NCBI RefSeq assembly: GCF_019139815.1
Contig: NZ_CP077079.1
Coordinates: 5,401,001-5,465,000, forward strand
Direction: 5' to 3'
DNA from: Pseudomonas asgharzadehiana
GTDB lineage: Bacteria; Pseudomonadota; Gammaproteobacteria; Pseudomonadales; Pseudomonadaceae
DNA length: 64,000 nucleotides
Each line of letters starts with the position of its first letter. Position 1 is the first letter of the stretch. Under the pieces are notes generated by a model. The model was not told where the DNA came from. It did no database searches and saw nothing but the letters and a program-made list of their open reading frames with translations. Below are positions 23,964 through 32,994 of the stretch, piece after piece. The translations under genes and the position numbers were made by a program.

Positions 23964-25787
23964 ATGATGGATGTGCGCTCCCCCTTGGCCGGTGTTGGCC
24001 TGTGTGCGGCGTTGCTGATGGGCAGCGGTTGCTCCCCCAGTGATGAGCAGAAACAGACGACCCTCGAAGAGAAAACCGCCAAGTTCGAACAATCCCTCGA
24101 CAGCATCCAGGACCCCAAGCTGCGCGACGCCATCGCCGACCTCGGCGGCTCGCTGTTATTGCTGGAGCGGGCCCAGGCCAAGCTCGCCACCAAGCCCATT
24201 GAGGCCGAGTACGGCGACGACACCCTGGCCCTGCTCAAGCACTACCCCACGCCGCAAGCGCTGGTGGACACCTACATCAATGGCCTGTTCGTGCTGCGCA
24301 AGACCTCTCACTCCGACTACCTGACGGATTTGCAGCCGGTCTTCCCGTTCAGCTTCAACATGCCCGACCAATTCCCCTTCCCCCATGGCCTGGAGTGGCA
24401 ATCGGTCACGTTGAGCAACAACAAAGTCATCCCCTTCCAGCCGGAATGGTCGGAAACCGACCCAGGTATCCAACTGAGCCCCAGCAGCTCCAACCTGACC
24501 AACCCCGATGACCTGACGGTGACCTATCCGTTCATCGATGGCCTCGAAACCGAAAACAAGAGCCAGCCTCAGCCTGTGAGCCTCAAGGGCCGCGTGGAAG
24601 TGATCGCGCCGGGCAGGGTGTTGACGTTCGACCTGTCGAAAAAAGACGTGGGCCATAAGCGCACCGAGGGCAATATCACCGTCAACCTGCTGCTCCTGGA
24701 AAAAAACTACGCCGAAATCGAACTGACCAACAGCCAGCCGCTCGCTCCGCAAGTGGGCGACGATTCGCCGAACCCGTTGCTGGTACAGGCACGCGATAGC
24801 ACCGGGCAATTCCTCACACGTTCGGGCTCGATCAATGAAAGCGCCGCGCAGGTGGCGTTTTACCAGAAACAATTGGCCGAGATGCAAAAACAGAACACTT
24901 GGTCCGAAGCCTTCGAAAAACAGCTTATCGACGAACAAAAAGCCTTCGAGCACAAACAGGGCAGCCATTACGCCAAGGTATATTTCAATGGCCTGATCGA
25001 TAGCGTGCAGGTCAACGTGCTGGACTTTTCCACAGCCTCCGTCACCCGCAAGGACCTCGACCTGCCGATACTGCGTTTCGACAAGAACAGCCTGCAAAAA
25101 ACCGTACAAGCCTTGCCGATGCCAGTCACCGTGTACGACGACGGCGCCGCCAACTGGCTCAAGGGCGCCACGCTCAGCGAGGAACAACTGAAAAACAGCG
25201 TGACGATCACCCAGTCCGTCGAAGACGCCAGTGCCGCGCATATCACCTTCGATCACCCCTTCACCTTCAACGACGAATTGGTGGGCGCCGAGCGCAACAG
25301 CAGCGAATCGCCAGTGACGTTCTTTACCGCCGACGACAAGGGCGAACGCGGCGAGCCCATCGAATTGCCCAGCGAAGCCTACGAGCTGAACCCGGCGCGC
25401 GGCACGCTCACCTACGACCTCAACCTGTTCCCGGAAAACCCGGCGTTCGTGGTGGGCTCGATCCCGCTGTTCCTGGCGACCATCGAGAAAGGCGAGATTG
25501 ACGTGGCCAAGCTGCCCAAGGGCCTGTCGCTCAAGGACAACGCGCTGATCGTCGACCAGAAGGCATTCCCCGCCGACAGCTGGCGCTTCTACGCCAAGGA
25601 CGCCAGCGGCCATTACCTCAAGGAAATCCTCGGCGTCAGCCACCGTGCGCAGGAGTACGGCACGGCGATGTTTGACGTGCATTATTTCTATGGCACGCCG
25701 ACGGCGCTGGAAAGCTACCAGCGCACCGACCTGACGACCGTGCAATACGGCTTCGAGGTCAAGCTGGACAAGCCCGAGGGCAAATGA
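23964..25787 (+). CDS. Large lipoprotein of unknown function
   Basis: This 607-residue protein has a lipoprotein signal (LCAALLMGSGC with lipobox Cys near residue 23), so it is probably anchored in the outer or inner membrane on the periplasmic side. A short coiled stretch (EQKQTTLEEKTAKFEQSL) follows the anchor. The rest is beta-rich with repeated acidic and Asn/Lys patterns and no motif I can name; the terminal RTDLTTVQYGFEVKLDK could be a strand. ATG 23,964 has AGGA upstream. It stands as a single gene between two leftward genes. Confidence 0.75.
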   Translation: MMDVRSPLAGVGLCAALLMGSGCSPSDEQKQTTLEEKTAKFEQSLDSIQDPKLRDAIADLGGSLLLLERAQAKLATKPIEAEYGDDTLALLKHYPTPQALVDTYINGLFVLRKTSHSDYLTDLQPVFPFSFNMPDQFPFPHGLEWQSVTLSNNKVIPFQPEWSETDPGIQLSPSSSNLTNPDDLTVTYPFIDGLETENKSQPQPVSLKGRVEVIAPGRVLTFDLSKKDVGHKRTEGNITVNLLLLEKNYAEIELTNSQPLAPQVGDDSPNPLLVQARDSTGQFLTRSGSINESAAQVAFYQKQLAEMQKQNTWSEAFEKQLIDEQKAFEHKQGSHYAKVYFNGLIDSVQVNVLDFSTASVTRKDLDLPILRFDKNSLQKTVQALPMPVTVYDDGAANWLKGATLSEEQLKNSVTITQSVEDASAAHITFDHPFTFNDELVGAERNSSESPVTFFTADDKGERGEPIELPSEAYELNPARGTLTYDLNLFPENPAFVVGSIPLFLATIEKGEIDVAKLPKGLSLKDNALIVDQKAFPADSWRFYAKDASGHYLKEILGVSHRAQEYGTAMFDVHYFYGTPTALESYQRTDLTTVQYGFEVKLDKPEGK

Positions 25788-25793
25788 CCCGGC

Positions 25794-26111
25794 CTACAGC
25801 GCAAGCTGCTCATGGTTGCCGTTGAGCTGTCGCAGGTGGGCCTGCATGTGCAGGCACCAGATCTGCGGATCGCCCGCCAGCTCGTAGCCATGCAGGGTCA
25901 GGCTGTCGACGATTGATTCCAGAATGGTCTGCGCCGCAATCGGCCCATGAAACGGGCCTTGGGACTTGATGGTGGACGGCTGTTCACCGGACATGCCGGC
26001 GGCAAACAATAAGGTCCACATGCCGGTATCCCCCGCGAGCGGGCGAATGGAACATTCGATACGGGTGACCAGGCCAAAGCACTGGCGGGTAAGGCAAAGG
26101 TTGCGCGACAT
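25794..26111 (-). CDS. Hypothetical protein, 105 aa
   Basis: No family is recognised. The sequence is soluble, with a Cys-containing N-terminal half (MSRNLCLTRQCFGLVTRIEC) and a helical C-terminal half (TILESIVDSLTLHGYEL, then WCLHMQAHLRQLNG). Start 26,111 is preferred over 26,141 because GAGGGG precedes it. It resembles small conserved proteins of Pseudomonas genomes, though I cannot give it a role. Its end lies 7 nt from the convergent lipoprotein gene. Confidence 0.6.
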   Translation of the reverse strand: MSRNLCLTRQCFGLVTRIECSIRPLAGDTGMWTLLFAAGMSGEQPSTIKSQGPFHGPIAAQTILESIVDSLTLHGYELAGDPQIWCLHMQAHLRQLNGNHEQLAL

Positions 26112-26306
26112 GGCGGCGCCCCTCGGTAGATCGGTGTTCAACCCCGGCCAATGGCGAGGCTGTTTCTATCCAGCGACTCCTGTGGATATCCCTAAAACAG
26201 AGAATAGAAGAAAAACACAACAAACCAAGGCGCTAGAGACCAACGGTGGCGGCCACCGGAATCGAGTCAATTTTATGGCGGCCACAGGTCTGAAGGCACT
26301 GACATC

Positions 26307-26400
26307 CATTGTGGGAGGGGGCTTGCTCCCGATAGCGGTGTACCAGCTACCCATAAGCTGGCTGACCCACCGCCATCGGGAGCAAGCCCCCTCCCACATT
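26307..26400. repeat. REPIN (paired inverted REP elements)
   Basis: Two inverted copies (GTGGGAGGGGGCTTGCTCCC at 26,311 and its complement ending near 26,398) are separated by about 30 nt that themselves contain CAGC/GCTG. This is the classic REP doublet of P. fluorescens genomes, presumably mobilised by a RAYT transposase elsewhere. It can fold into a long hairpin downstream of the Lon-like gene. Confidence 0.9.
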
Positions 26401-26438
26401 GGGATCTGCTTCGTTCTACAGATCCTACTTACCACGCG

Positions 26439-28877
26439 TCAGCTCGGCTTGGCCTCAGCCAACGCCTGCTGCGCCAACTCCTTCTCCGCCTCCTTCAAGT
26501 CTTCCTCGCTGATCATCTCGGCAATCGCACGCAAACGCTCAACCACCCGCGCGTTGACGCTGCCTTCGGGGAATTGCCCCTCGGCATCCGGCTCGCCGGC
26601 AGGTTCACCCACCAGCAGGCTCAAGGCCTCGTCCGCCTGGCGTACCGCGTAGATGTGGAATTGCCCGGCGCGTACGGCCTGCAACACCTTCTCATCGAGC
26701 ATCAGCGTGGCGACGTTGGCCTGGGGGATGATCGCCCCTTGCTCGCCGGTCAAGCCGCGCGCTTCGCAGAGGCGGAAGAAGCCTTCGATTTTCTCGTTGA
26801 CGCCACCCACCGCCTGCACTTCACCAAACTGGTTGATCGAGCCGGTGATGGCAAAACACTGCTTGAGCGGCGTTTTCGACAGCGCCGAGATCAGCGTGCA
26901 GGCTTCGCCCAAGGACGCACTGTCACCATCCACATACCCGTAGGACTGCTCCAGCGCGATACTCGCCGAAATCGCCAACGGGAATTCCTGGGCATAACGG
27001 CTGCCCAGGTAACCGGTGAGGATCATCACGCCCTTGGAGTGAATCGGCTGGCCGAGGTTAACCTCGCGCTCGATGTCGACAATACCGCTGCCGCCGGGGT
27101 ACACCGTGGCGGAAATGCGTGCCGGCACGCCGAACGCCGAATCGCCCACCTCCAGTACCGTCAGCCCGTTGCATTTGCCGACGGCCGCACCCGCGGTATC
27201 GATCAGGATCACCCCGGCGAGCATGTCATCGAGAATCCGTGCCGACACGCGCCCGGTCCGCGTGGCCTTGGCCTTGAGCGCGCGCTCGATGTGGCCGGCG
27301 TCGGTCATGTCATCGCCCGCCAGGTGGCGGATAAAGTCCGCCTCGCTGACCAGTTGGAACAGGTCGCCAATGCGTGCCGACAAGCGCCCCTGGTGCTCGG
27401 CCAGCCGGGCGCTGTACGTGGCCAACCGCGCCACTGCGTCCGAAGTCAGCGGCGCCATGCCTTCTTCCGAGGTACGGGTTTTAAGCAACTGGGCGAACTG
27501 TTCCAGGCTCTCGTCCACCATCGGGATGTCTTCGTCGAAGTCCACCAGCACCCGGAACATCTCCTGGAAGTCCGGATCGGCGTCCTGCAATGCGTAATAC
27601 AACTGGCGCGAACCGATGATGATCACCTTGACCTGCAACGGAATCATTTGCGGGTTGAGGGTGACGGTGGCCAGGCGGCCCAGCTCGCCCAGTGGCGATT
27701 CCATCTTCAGCTTGCGCGATTGCAGGGAGCGCTTGAGCGCGTCCCATACAAACGGTTCGCTGAGCATTTTTTCGGCTTCAAGAATCAGAAAACCGCCATT
27801 GGCACGGTGCAAGGCGCCCGGGCGCAACTGACGGTAAGTGGTGTAGAGCGCGCCCTGGTCGGTGCTGTACTCGATACGGCCGAACAGGTTGTCGTAGGTC
27901 GGGTGCGGTTCGAACACCACCGGTGCGCCGCCGTTGACCGCATGGCCCACCACCAGGCTCGGGCAGTATTGCTCTTCAAGCAGCTTGCGCGCCTGGGCGT
28001 CGGTCTTGGCGTCGTCCACCAATTGCTCGACCACGGTTTTGAGCAGGTACACCTGCATGGCTTGCAGATAACCGCAGACTGCGGCGTTTTCCGCGTATTT
28101 TTCCGACAGCGGCGCCAGCAAAGGTTGCAGGGCCAGGGTGATGGTTTCTTCGTTGAACTGGCGCAGTTGGTTGTTGGACTCGCGCTTCCACTGCGGCAGG
28201 CTGGCCAACTCTTCGTTGAGGCGCTCTTCCAGCTCGGAGATGTCCGTGTGGAAACGTTCGCGATCCACTTCCGGCAGCTGCGAGAACTCAGCCTCGTCCA
28301 GCGCCTTGCCGTCGAGCATCGGCGTGAACGCGATGTTGGAACTGTCACGGTACAGCGCCACGTCTTTTTCCAGGGCCAGCCGTTCGATCACGTCCAGGGC
28401 CTTGTCGTAACGCTGGTTGAAGGCACGGTCGATGGCGCTTTTGCGCTGTTGATAGGTCGGGTGCTCGAAGGCGGCCGGGAACGTCGCCACCAGGTTGTCG
28501 ACCAGGCCATTGATATCTGCGATGAACGCCGCCGCCGCGCCGCCAGGCAATTCCAGGGCGCGGGGTTCGCGAGGCTCATCGAAATTATTCACGTAGACCC
28601 AGTCCGCCGGGGTCTGCAGGCGCTTGCCTTCGGCCTTCAGGTAACGTTTGACGAACGAAAAGCGGCCAGTGCCCGGCTCGCCCATGACAAACACGTTGTA
28701 ACCGGGGCGTGGCATCGCCACACCGAACTGCAACGCTTCAACCGCGCGTTCCTGGCCAAGCACACCGCGAAAGGGCTCCAATTCATTGGTGGTCGAGAAG
28801 CTGAACTGTTCAGCGGAGAAAGGGCGAGTCAGCGCTTCGGGCGCTAGGCGCAAGCTGGCAGCAACAGGATCAGGCAT
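26439..28877 (-). CDS. Lon-like (LonB type) ATP-dependent protease
   Basis: This 812-residue AAA+ protease has an N-terminal AAA_32-type module and a C-terminal Lon proteolytic domain but lacks the LonA substrate domain. Walker A reads GEPGTGR (66-72), with Arg in place of the usual Lys, and the fold continues to LEAEKML near residue 365. The protease dyad is S653 (DGDSASLGEA) and K696 (GGVNEKIEGF). Such proteins are widespread in Pseudomonas; substrates are unknown. The gene is monocistronic, with a REPIN beyond its stop. Confidence 0.9.
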   Translation of the reverse strand: MPDPVAASLRLAPEALTRPFSAEQFSFSTTNELEPFRGVLGQERAVEALQFGVAMPRPGYNVFVMGEPGTGRFSFVKRYLKAEGKRLQTPADWVYVNNFDEPREPRALELPGGAAAAFIADINGLVDNLVATFPAAFEHPTYQQRKSAIDRAFNQRYDKALDVIERLALEKDVALYRDSSNIAFTPMLDGKALDEAEFSQLPEVDRERFHTDISELEERLNEELASLPQWKRESNNQLRQFNEETITLALQPLLAPLSEKYAENAAVCGYLQAMQVYLLKTVVEQLVDDAKTDAQARKLLEEQYCPSLVVGHAVNGGAPVVFEPHPTYDNLFGRIEYSTDQGALYTTYRQLRPGALHRANGGFLILEAEKMLSEPFVWDALKRSLQSRKLKMESPLGELGRLATVTLNPQMIPLQVKVIIIGSRQLYYALQDADPDFQEMFRVLVDFDEDIPMVDESLEQFAQLLKTRTSEEGMAPLTSDAVARLATYSARLAEHQGRLSARIGDLFQLVSEADFIRHLAGDDMTDAGHIERALKAKATRTGRVSARILDDMLAGVILIDTAGAAVGKCNGLTVLEVGDSAFGVPARISATVYPGGSGIVDIEREVNLGQPIHSKGVMILTGYLGSRYAQEFPLAISASIALEQSYGYVDGDSASLGEACTLISALSKTPLKQCFAITGSINQFGEVQAVGGVNEKIEGFFRLCEARGLTGEQGAIIPQANVATLMLDEKVLQAVRAGQFHIYAVRQADEALSLLVGEPAGEPDAEGQFPEGSVNARVVERLRAIAEMISEEDLKEAEKELAQQALAEAKPS

Positions 28878-29143
28878 CGGGCTTCCTTACATCAGGCGGG
28901 GCAGATGACGGCATTCTGGCTCCCCCTTGCGCGCTCTGGCAAGGCGCGCCGTAGGGAAAGCACAGGTACGGGACGCGTCCTACAAAAAATCGCGACAATG
29001 CTGATTGTTTTATAAAAACCCACGGAACCCTTGGAACCTGCCTAAACTCCAAACTGCGCGGGTTGGACTAATAACCGATCCCTAGGGCGCTATGAAGTGC
29101 CTGAACCCTTGTCCATTGGTTTGCACACAAAGAGAACAAAGCT

Positions 29144-29632
29144 ATGAAACGGATCCTTCTCGGTACTCTCTTCACCGTTGTCTCCCTCAATGCAATGGCA
29201 GAATCACCAGGTGGCCCGAACTGCGGTTGGGGCAACATGTTGTTCGAAGGCCAGCGCGGTACTCCGGCTCACTTCCTGGCTTCCACCACCAACGGCACTT
29301 CGGGTAACGCCACCTTCGGCATGACCTCGGGCACCAACGGTTGCAGCACCAACAGCGCGCTGACCTACGGCGGCAAGTCCTGGATTGCCATGAATGGCAT
29401 GATGAACGAGCTGTCCGAAGACATGGCCAAGGGTAATGGCGAAGCACTGACCACCTACGCCGTGGTACTGGGCGTTGCACCGGAAGATCGCGCGCACTTC
29501 GCGGCCGTGGCGCACGAACACTTCCAGCAAATCTTCAGCAAGGCCGACGTGACCGCTGAAGACGTGCACAACAACACACTGGCTGTACTCAAAGGCGATG
29601 CCCGCCTGGCGAAATACGCTACCCAGGCTTAA
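29144..29632 (+). CDS. DUF3015 family exported protein
   Basis: This 162-residue protein has a signal peptide (MKRILLGTLFTVVSLNAMA) and the DUF3015 pattern: GGPNCGWGNMLFEGQ, FGMTSGTNGCS, and a terminal helical part with EHFQQIFSKADVTAEDV. Two Cys in the mature N-terminal part could form a disulfide in the periplasm. Function is unknown. AGAACAAAGC precedes the ATG. A strong terminator follows 10 nt after the stop. Confidence 0.88.
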   Translation: MKRILLGTLFTVVSLNAMAESPGGPNCGWGNMLFEGQRGTPAHFLASTTNGTSGNATFGMTSGTNGCSTNSALTYGGKSWIAMNGMMNELSEDMAKGNGEALTTYAVVLGVAPEDRAHFAAVAHEHFQQIFSKADVTAEDVHNNTLAVLKGDARLAKYATQA

Positions 29633-29642
29633 GCTCGACCTG

Positions 29643-29674
29643 CCCGCGCCTCCCGAGGCGCGGGTTTTATTTTT
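29643..29674 (+). terminator. Rho-independent terminator of DUF3015 gene
   Basis: The stem CCCGCGCCTC / GAGGCGCGGG is followed by TTTTATTTTT. Confidence 0.9.
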
Positions 29675-29725
29675 GGGCCCGCCTCCCCTTTGGGTCTGTC
29701 TAAATATCCGACTTAAGTTGCCCCT

Positions 29726-31579
29726 ATGCTCAAACGCTTTGCCTGGATGGCACTCTTCGCCTGCGCCCCGCTGTACGCGGCACCGCATCTTGATGATCAA
29801 CGTTTGCAGCAACTGGCCAATGATCCGTTCTGGCTGTCGCTGGGCCATTACGAAGCCGGCAAGCTAAAAGGCTGGCGCAGTTATGTCAGCGAGCAGAAAT
29901 TCTTCCTCGCAGCCGATGGTGCCCACCACCCGGATGCGGAGCTCAAGGCCACCGTTGACGCCCTCTATGCGCCGGCCAGCCTGGGTGAAAAACATGCCCA
30001 ATGCGTCTACCCCGCACGTACCCGCTGGCTCAAGGACCAGTTGCACCTGGCCGACCTGCCGGCCGTGAACTGCAAGGAATTCAAGCAATGGTTCAAGGAC
30101 GTCGCCCCCCACAGCGCGGTGATGATCTTCCCGGCGGCCTACCTCAACAGCCCGTCATCGATGTTCGGCCACACCCTGCTGCGTATCGACCAGGCCGACG
30201 TGCAAAGCAACAATACGGCGCTGCTCAGCTACGCGATCAACTTCGGCGCGTACATTGAAGGCTCGGACAACAGCATCCTCTACGCCTGGAAAGGCCTGAT
30301 GGGCGGCTATCCCGGCCTGTTCGCGCTGGTGCCCTACCAGGAAAAACTCTCCGAATACCGTAGCCTCGAAAACCGCGACCTGTGGGAATACCGCCTCAAC
30401 CTCACCCAAGTCGAAACCGAGCGCATGGTCGAGCACGTGTGGGAGCTCAAGCAAATCCAGTTCGACTACTTCTTCTTCGACGAAAACTGCTCCTACCGCC
30501 TGCTGGAGCTGCTGCAAGTGGCCCGCCCAGGCCTGCGCCTGACCGAACAGTTCCCGCTGACCGCCATTCCTACCGACACGGTCAAAGCCGTTAAAGATGC
30601 GGGGCTGGTCGAGAAAATCGACTACCGGCCTTCCCGCGAGCGCGAACTGCTGGAGCGCGCCAAACCGCTGGACAGCGACGAGCAACAATGGGTATTGAAG
30701 GTCAGCGACGACCAGAACCAATTGCAAGAGCCCGCATTCAAAGCCCTGCCTCGCGACCGCCAGGCGCTGATCATCGACGCCGCCTATCGCCTGGGCCGCT
30801 ACCGCGCCAATGGCCTGGAACGCGACACCGCACGCTCCCAGCGCAGCTTCGAACTCTTACGCGCGATCAACCAAAACCCCGCGCCGGACCTTGAGATCAC
30901 GCCCCCCGGCCTGCCGGAAAACGGCCATGAATCCCGTACCTGGCAAGCCGGCATCGGCACCCGGGGCGACAAAACCTTTGGCGAATACGGCCTGCGCATG
31001 GCCTATCACGACCTCAACGACAACGCCGAAGGCTTCCCCCTCGGTGCGCAGATCGAAATCCTGCAAATGAAGTTGCGCCAGTACGAAGGCAACCACTGGC
31101 AACTGCAACAACTGGACCTGGCCACCATCCGCTCCCTGACGCCACGCAACGCCCTGTTGCAACCCTGGTCATGGCAAGTCACCGGCGGCCTGGAACGCGT
31201 ACCGGGCAAACACGACGACGAAACCCTGGTGGCGCACGTCAATGGCGGCGCCGGCGGCACCTGGCAACTGAGCGACGACATGCTCGGCTTCGCCCTCGGC
31301 ACCGTGCGGGTGGAGCACAACAATGACTTCAGCGAAGCCATCTCCCCCGCTGCTGGCTTCAACACTGGCGTGCTGTGGAAAAACCCGCTGGGCAACCTGA
31401 GCCTGGAAGCCAAGGGCGACTTCTTCACCAATGGCGAAGTGCGCCGCAGCATCAGCCTGAACCAACAATGGGAATTGTCCCGCAACCTGGGCCTGCGCCT
31501 GAGCGCACAGCGCGAGTACAGCCACTTATCGACGCCAGTCAATGAGGTGATGCTTGAAGTGAAGTGGTATCACTACTGA
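29726..31579 (+). CDS. DUF4105 (Lnb-like N-terminal domain) exported protein
   Basis: This 617-residue protein starts with a signal peptide (MLKRFAWMALFACAPLYA). The DUF4105 domain, papain-like in fold, is seen at about residues 130-290: AYLNSPSSMFGHTLLRI includes the His of the family, and FFDENCSYRLLELL carries the Cys. The C-terminal half is beta-rich (alternating aromatic strands, final residue pattern VNEVMLEVKWYHY) and may form an outer-membrane barrel. Its activity is not known; a periplasmic hydrolase or acyltransferase is possible by family. It starts 94 nt after the DUF3015 gene. Confidence 0.85.
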   Translation: MLKRFAWMALFACAPLYAAPHLDDQRLQQLANDPFWLSLGHYEAGKLKGWRSYVSEQKFFLAADGAHHPDAELKATVDALYAPASLGEKHAQCVYPARTRWLKDQLHLADLPAVNCKEFKQWFKDVAPHSAVMIFPAAYLNSPSSMFGHTLLRIDQADVQSNNTALLSYAINFGAYIEGSDNSILYAWKGLMGGYPGLFALVPYQEKLSEYRSLENRDLWEYRLNLTQVETERMVEHVWELKQIQFDYFFFDENCSYRLLELLQVARPGLRLTEQFPLTAIPTDTVKAVKDAGLVEKIDYRPSRERELLERAKPLDSDEQQWVLKVSDDQNQLQEPAFKALPRDRQALIIDAAYRLGRYRANGLERDTARSQRSFELLRAINQNPAPDLEITPPGLPENGHESRTWQAGIGTRGDKTFGEYGLRMAYHDLNDNAEGFPLGAQIEILQMKLRQYEGNHWQLQQLDLATIRSLTPRNALLQPWSWQVTGGLERVPGKHDDETLVAHVNGGAGGTWQLSDDMLGFALGTVRVEHNNDFSEAISPAAGFNTGVLWKNPLGNLSLEAKGDFFTNGEVRRSISLNQQWELSRNLGLRLSAQREYSHLSTPVNEVMLEVKWYHY

Positions 31580-31592
31580 CCACAGCCAGACC

Positions 31593-31610
31593 AGGCCCCT
31601 CCCACATTTG
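31593..31610 (-). repeat. Degenerate single REP half
   Basis: CCCCTCCCACATTTG matches the end of a REP unit; the partner arm is missing. Confidence 0.6.
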
Positions 31611-31651
31611 GCCTGCATTTATTCAGCTTTATCTCAAGGAGTTCAACCAAC

Positions 31652-31951
31652 ATGGCCGTTAACTGCAGCAGTCTCGAAGAAGTCCGCGACAATATCGACC
31701 GACTCGACCAGCAAATCGTCAGCCTGCTGGCTGAGCGTGGCCACTACGTATCCCAAGCCGCCCGCTTCAAAAAGGACACCGATGGTGTCAAGGCGCCGCA
31801 GCGGGTCGAACAGGTGATCGCCAAGGTGCGGGACTTGTCGCACACGCTGGGCGCCAATCCGGACGTTACCGAACAGGTGTATCGCGCGATGATTGCAGCG
31901 TTTATCCAGCAGGAGTTGGCTGAGCATGCGGCACTGACACCCCCTAGGTAG
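31652..31951 (+). CDS. Chorismate mutase (AroQ class, monofunctional)
   Basis: This 99-residue all-helical enzyme would convert chorismate to prephenate. The AroQ fold is shown by VRDNIDRLDQQIVSLLAERGHYVSQAARFKK at residues 11-41, with the Arg, Lys and acidic residues of the active site, then RVEQVIAKVRDL and the third helix EQVYRAMIAAFIQQEL. There is no signal peptide and no fused prephenate dehydratase or dehydrogenase domain. It resembles the PchB-like stand-alone type, but no salicylate genes are nearby. An AAGGAG site lies upstream. Confidence 0.9.
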   Translation: MAVNCSSLEEVRDNIDRLDQQIVSLLAERGHYVSQAARFKKDTDGVKAPQRVEQVIAKVRDLSHTLGANPDVTEQVYRAMIAAFIQQELAEHAALTPPR

Positions 31952-32069
31952 CCCGTTGACGTTGAATTGAGCGTTACCCCGACACCGTTATCACCTCGCC
32001 TTCACACCCTCCCGACAAATCCCCTTCTAAACTTCCCTTATCAGCCGTGAAACGGCCAGGGAGTATGTC

Positions 32070-32426
32070 ATGTGGCGGTATGCGGTATTGCTGTGTGCGG
32101 TGGTGGGATTGTCGGGTTGCCAGTCCACCCATCAGGAATTACTCGCCCGCGGTTATCCACCCGCTTTTGCCGATGGCTTTGACGACGGTTGCAGCAGCGG
32201 TCGCCAGGCTGCCGGGGTGATTAGCGGGACGTTTCGCAAGAACGTGCCGCGTTACCTGAAGGACCGGCTATACGCCGAAGGCTGGGAGGACGGTTTCCGC
32301 CAGTGCAAGGCCATGCGCGAAAACGAGGAACTGCGCGACTACAAGAACAACCACTGGGATGACCGCGAACGCGCCTGGCAGCAAGAGAAGGATCGCGATG
32401 CGGCGCGGGCCTATCGCTCGCAATAG
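32070..32426 (+). CDS. Small lipoprotein, 118 aa
   Basis: The signal MWRYAVLLCAVVGLSGC has a clear lipobox (LSGC, Cys17). The mature protein is highly charged (FADGFDDGCSSGRQAAG, then DDRERAWQQEKDRDAARAY), with a repeated GWEDGFRQC/GFDDGCSSG pattern that suggests two related helices. Function is unknown; similar genes are common in Pseudomonas. Confidence 0.8.
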   Translation: MWRYAVLLCAVVGLSGCQSTHQELLARGYPPAFADGFDDGCSSGRQAAGVISGTFRKNVPRYLKDRLYAEGWEDGFRQCKAMRENEELRDYKNNHWDDRERAWQQEKDRDAARAYRSQ

Positions 32427-32496
32427 GTCGCTTTCAGACATCCATCGAAACTAAAGCACGGCGACCATGGCCCAAGCTCCAGAGAGGGAGAACACC

Positions 32497-32994
32497 ATGA
32501 GCCGAGCTTTTGTGAATGAAGATAACGCCGCCGCTCAGGCCGATCAGCCGGTGGAGCGCCAGGTCAGTGAGCAACCCAATCGCCTGACCGCGCAGGGTTT
32601 GGCGCAGTTGCAGGCCAAGGTTGCGCAACTGCAGTCTGAATACGGCGCCGAATCCGCCAAGGGCGAGCAGGCCGATAAACAGCGCCAGGCCGACCTTGAG
32701 CGGGACCTGCGCTATTTCAACCAGCGGGTGCAGAGCGCCCAGGTAGTCGCGCCGGCCACCGCCACCGACAAGGTCCGGATTGGCAGTTGGGTGACCTTTG
32801 CCAACGAGCAGGATGAGCAGCAGCGCATCCAGTTGGTCGGTGAAGACCAGGCGGACGCCAGCGCCGGCCTGATCAATTGGGGTTCGCCCCTGGGTCGCGC
32901 CTTGCTGGGCGCCCAGGTCGGTGACGAGGTGCTGTGGAAGCGCCCCGTCGGCGATCAGTTGATCGAAGTGCTGCGCATCGACGCCGAAGCCTAG
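32497..32994 (+). CDS. GreA/GreB-like C-terminal domain protein
   Basis: This 165-residue protein has an N-terminal coiled coil (LTAQGLAQLQAKVAQLQSEYG) and a GreA/GreB-type FKBP-like C-terminal domain (KVRIGSWVTFANE ... GLINWGSPLGRALLGAQVGDEVLWKRPVGDQ). That architecture is shared by RNA polymerase secondary-channel factors, so it may modulate transcription elongation. The acidic residues at the coiled-coil tip of true GreA/B are not evident. Start 32,497 follows GAGGGAG. Its stop overlaps that of the convergent gdhA by 4 nt at CTAG. Confidence 0.8.
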   Translation: MSRAFVNEDNAAAQADQPVERQVSEQPNRLTAQGLAQLQAKVAQLQSEYGAESAKGEQADKQRQADLERDLRYFNQRVQSAQVVAPATATDKVRIGSWVTFANEQDEQQRIQLVGEDQADASAGLINWGSPLGRALLGAQVGDEVLWKRPVGDQLIEVLRIDAEA

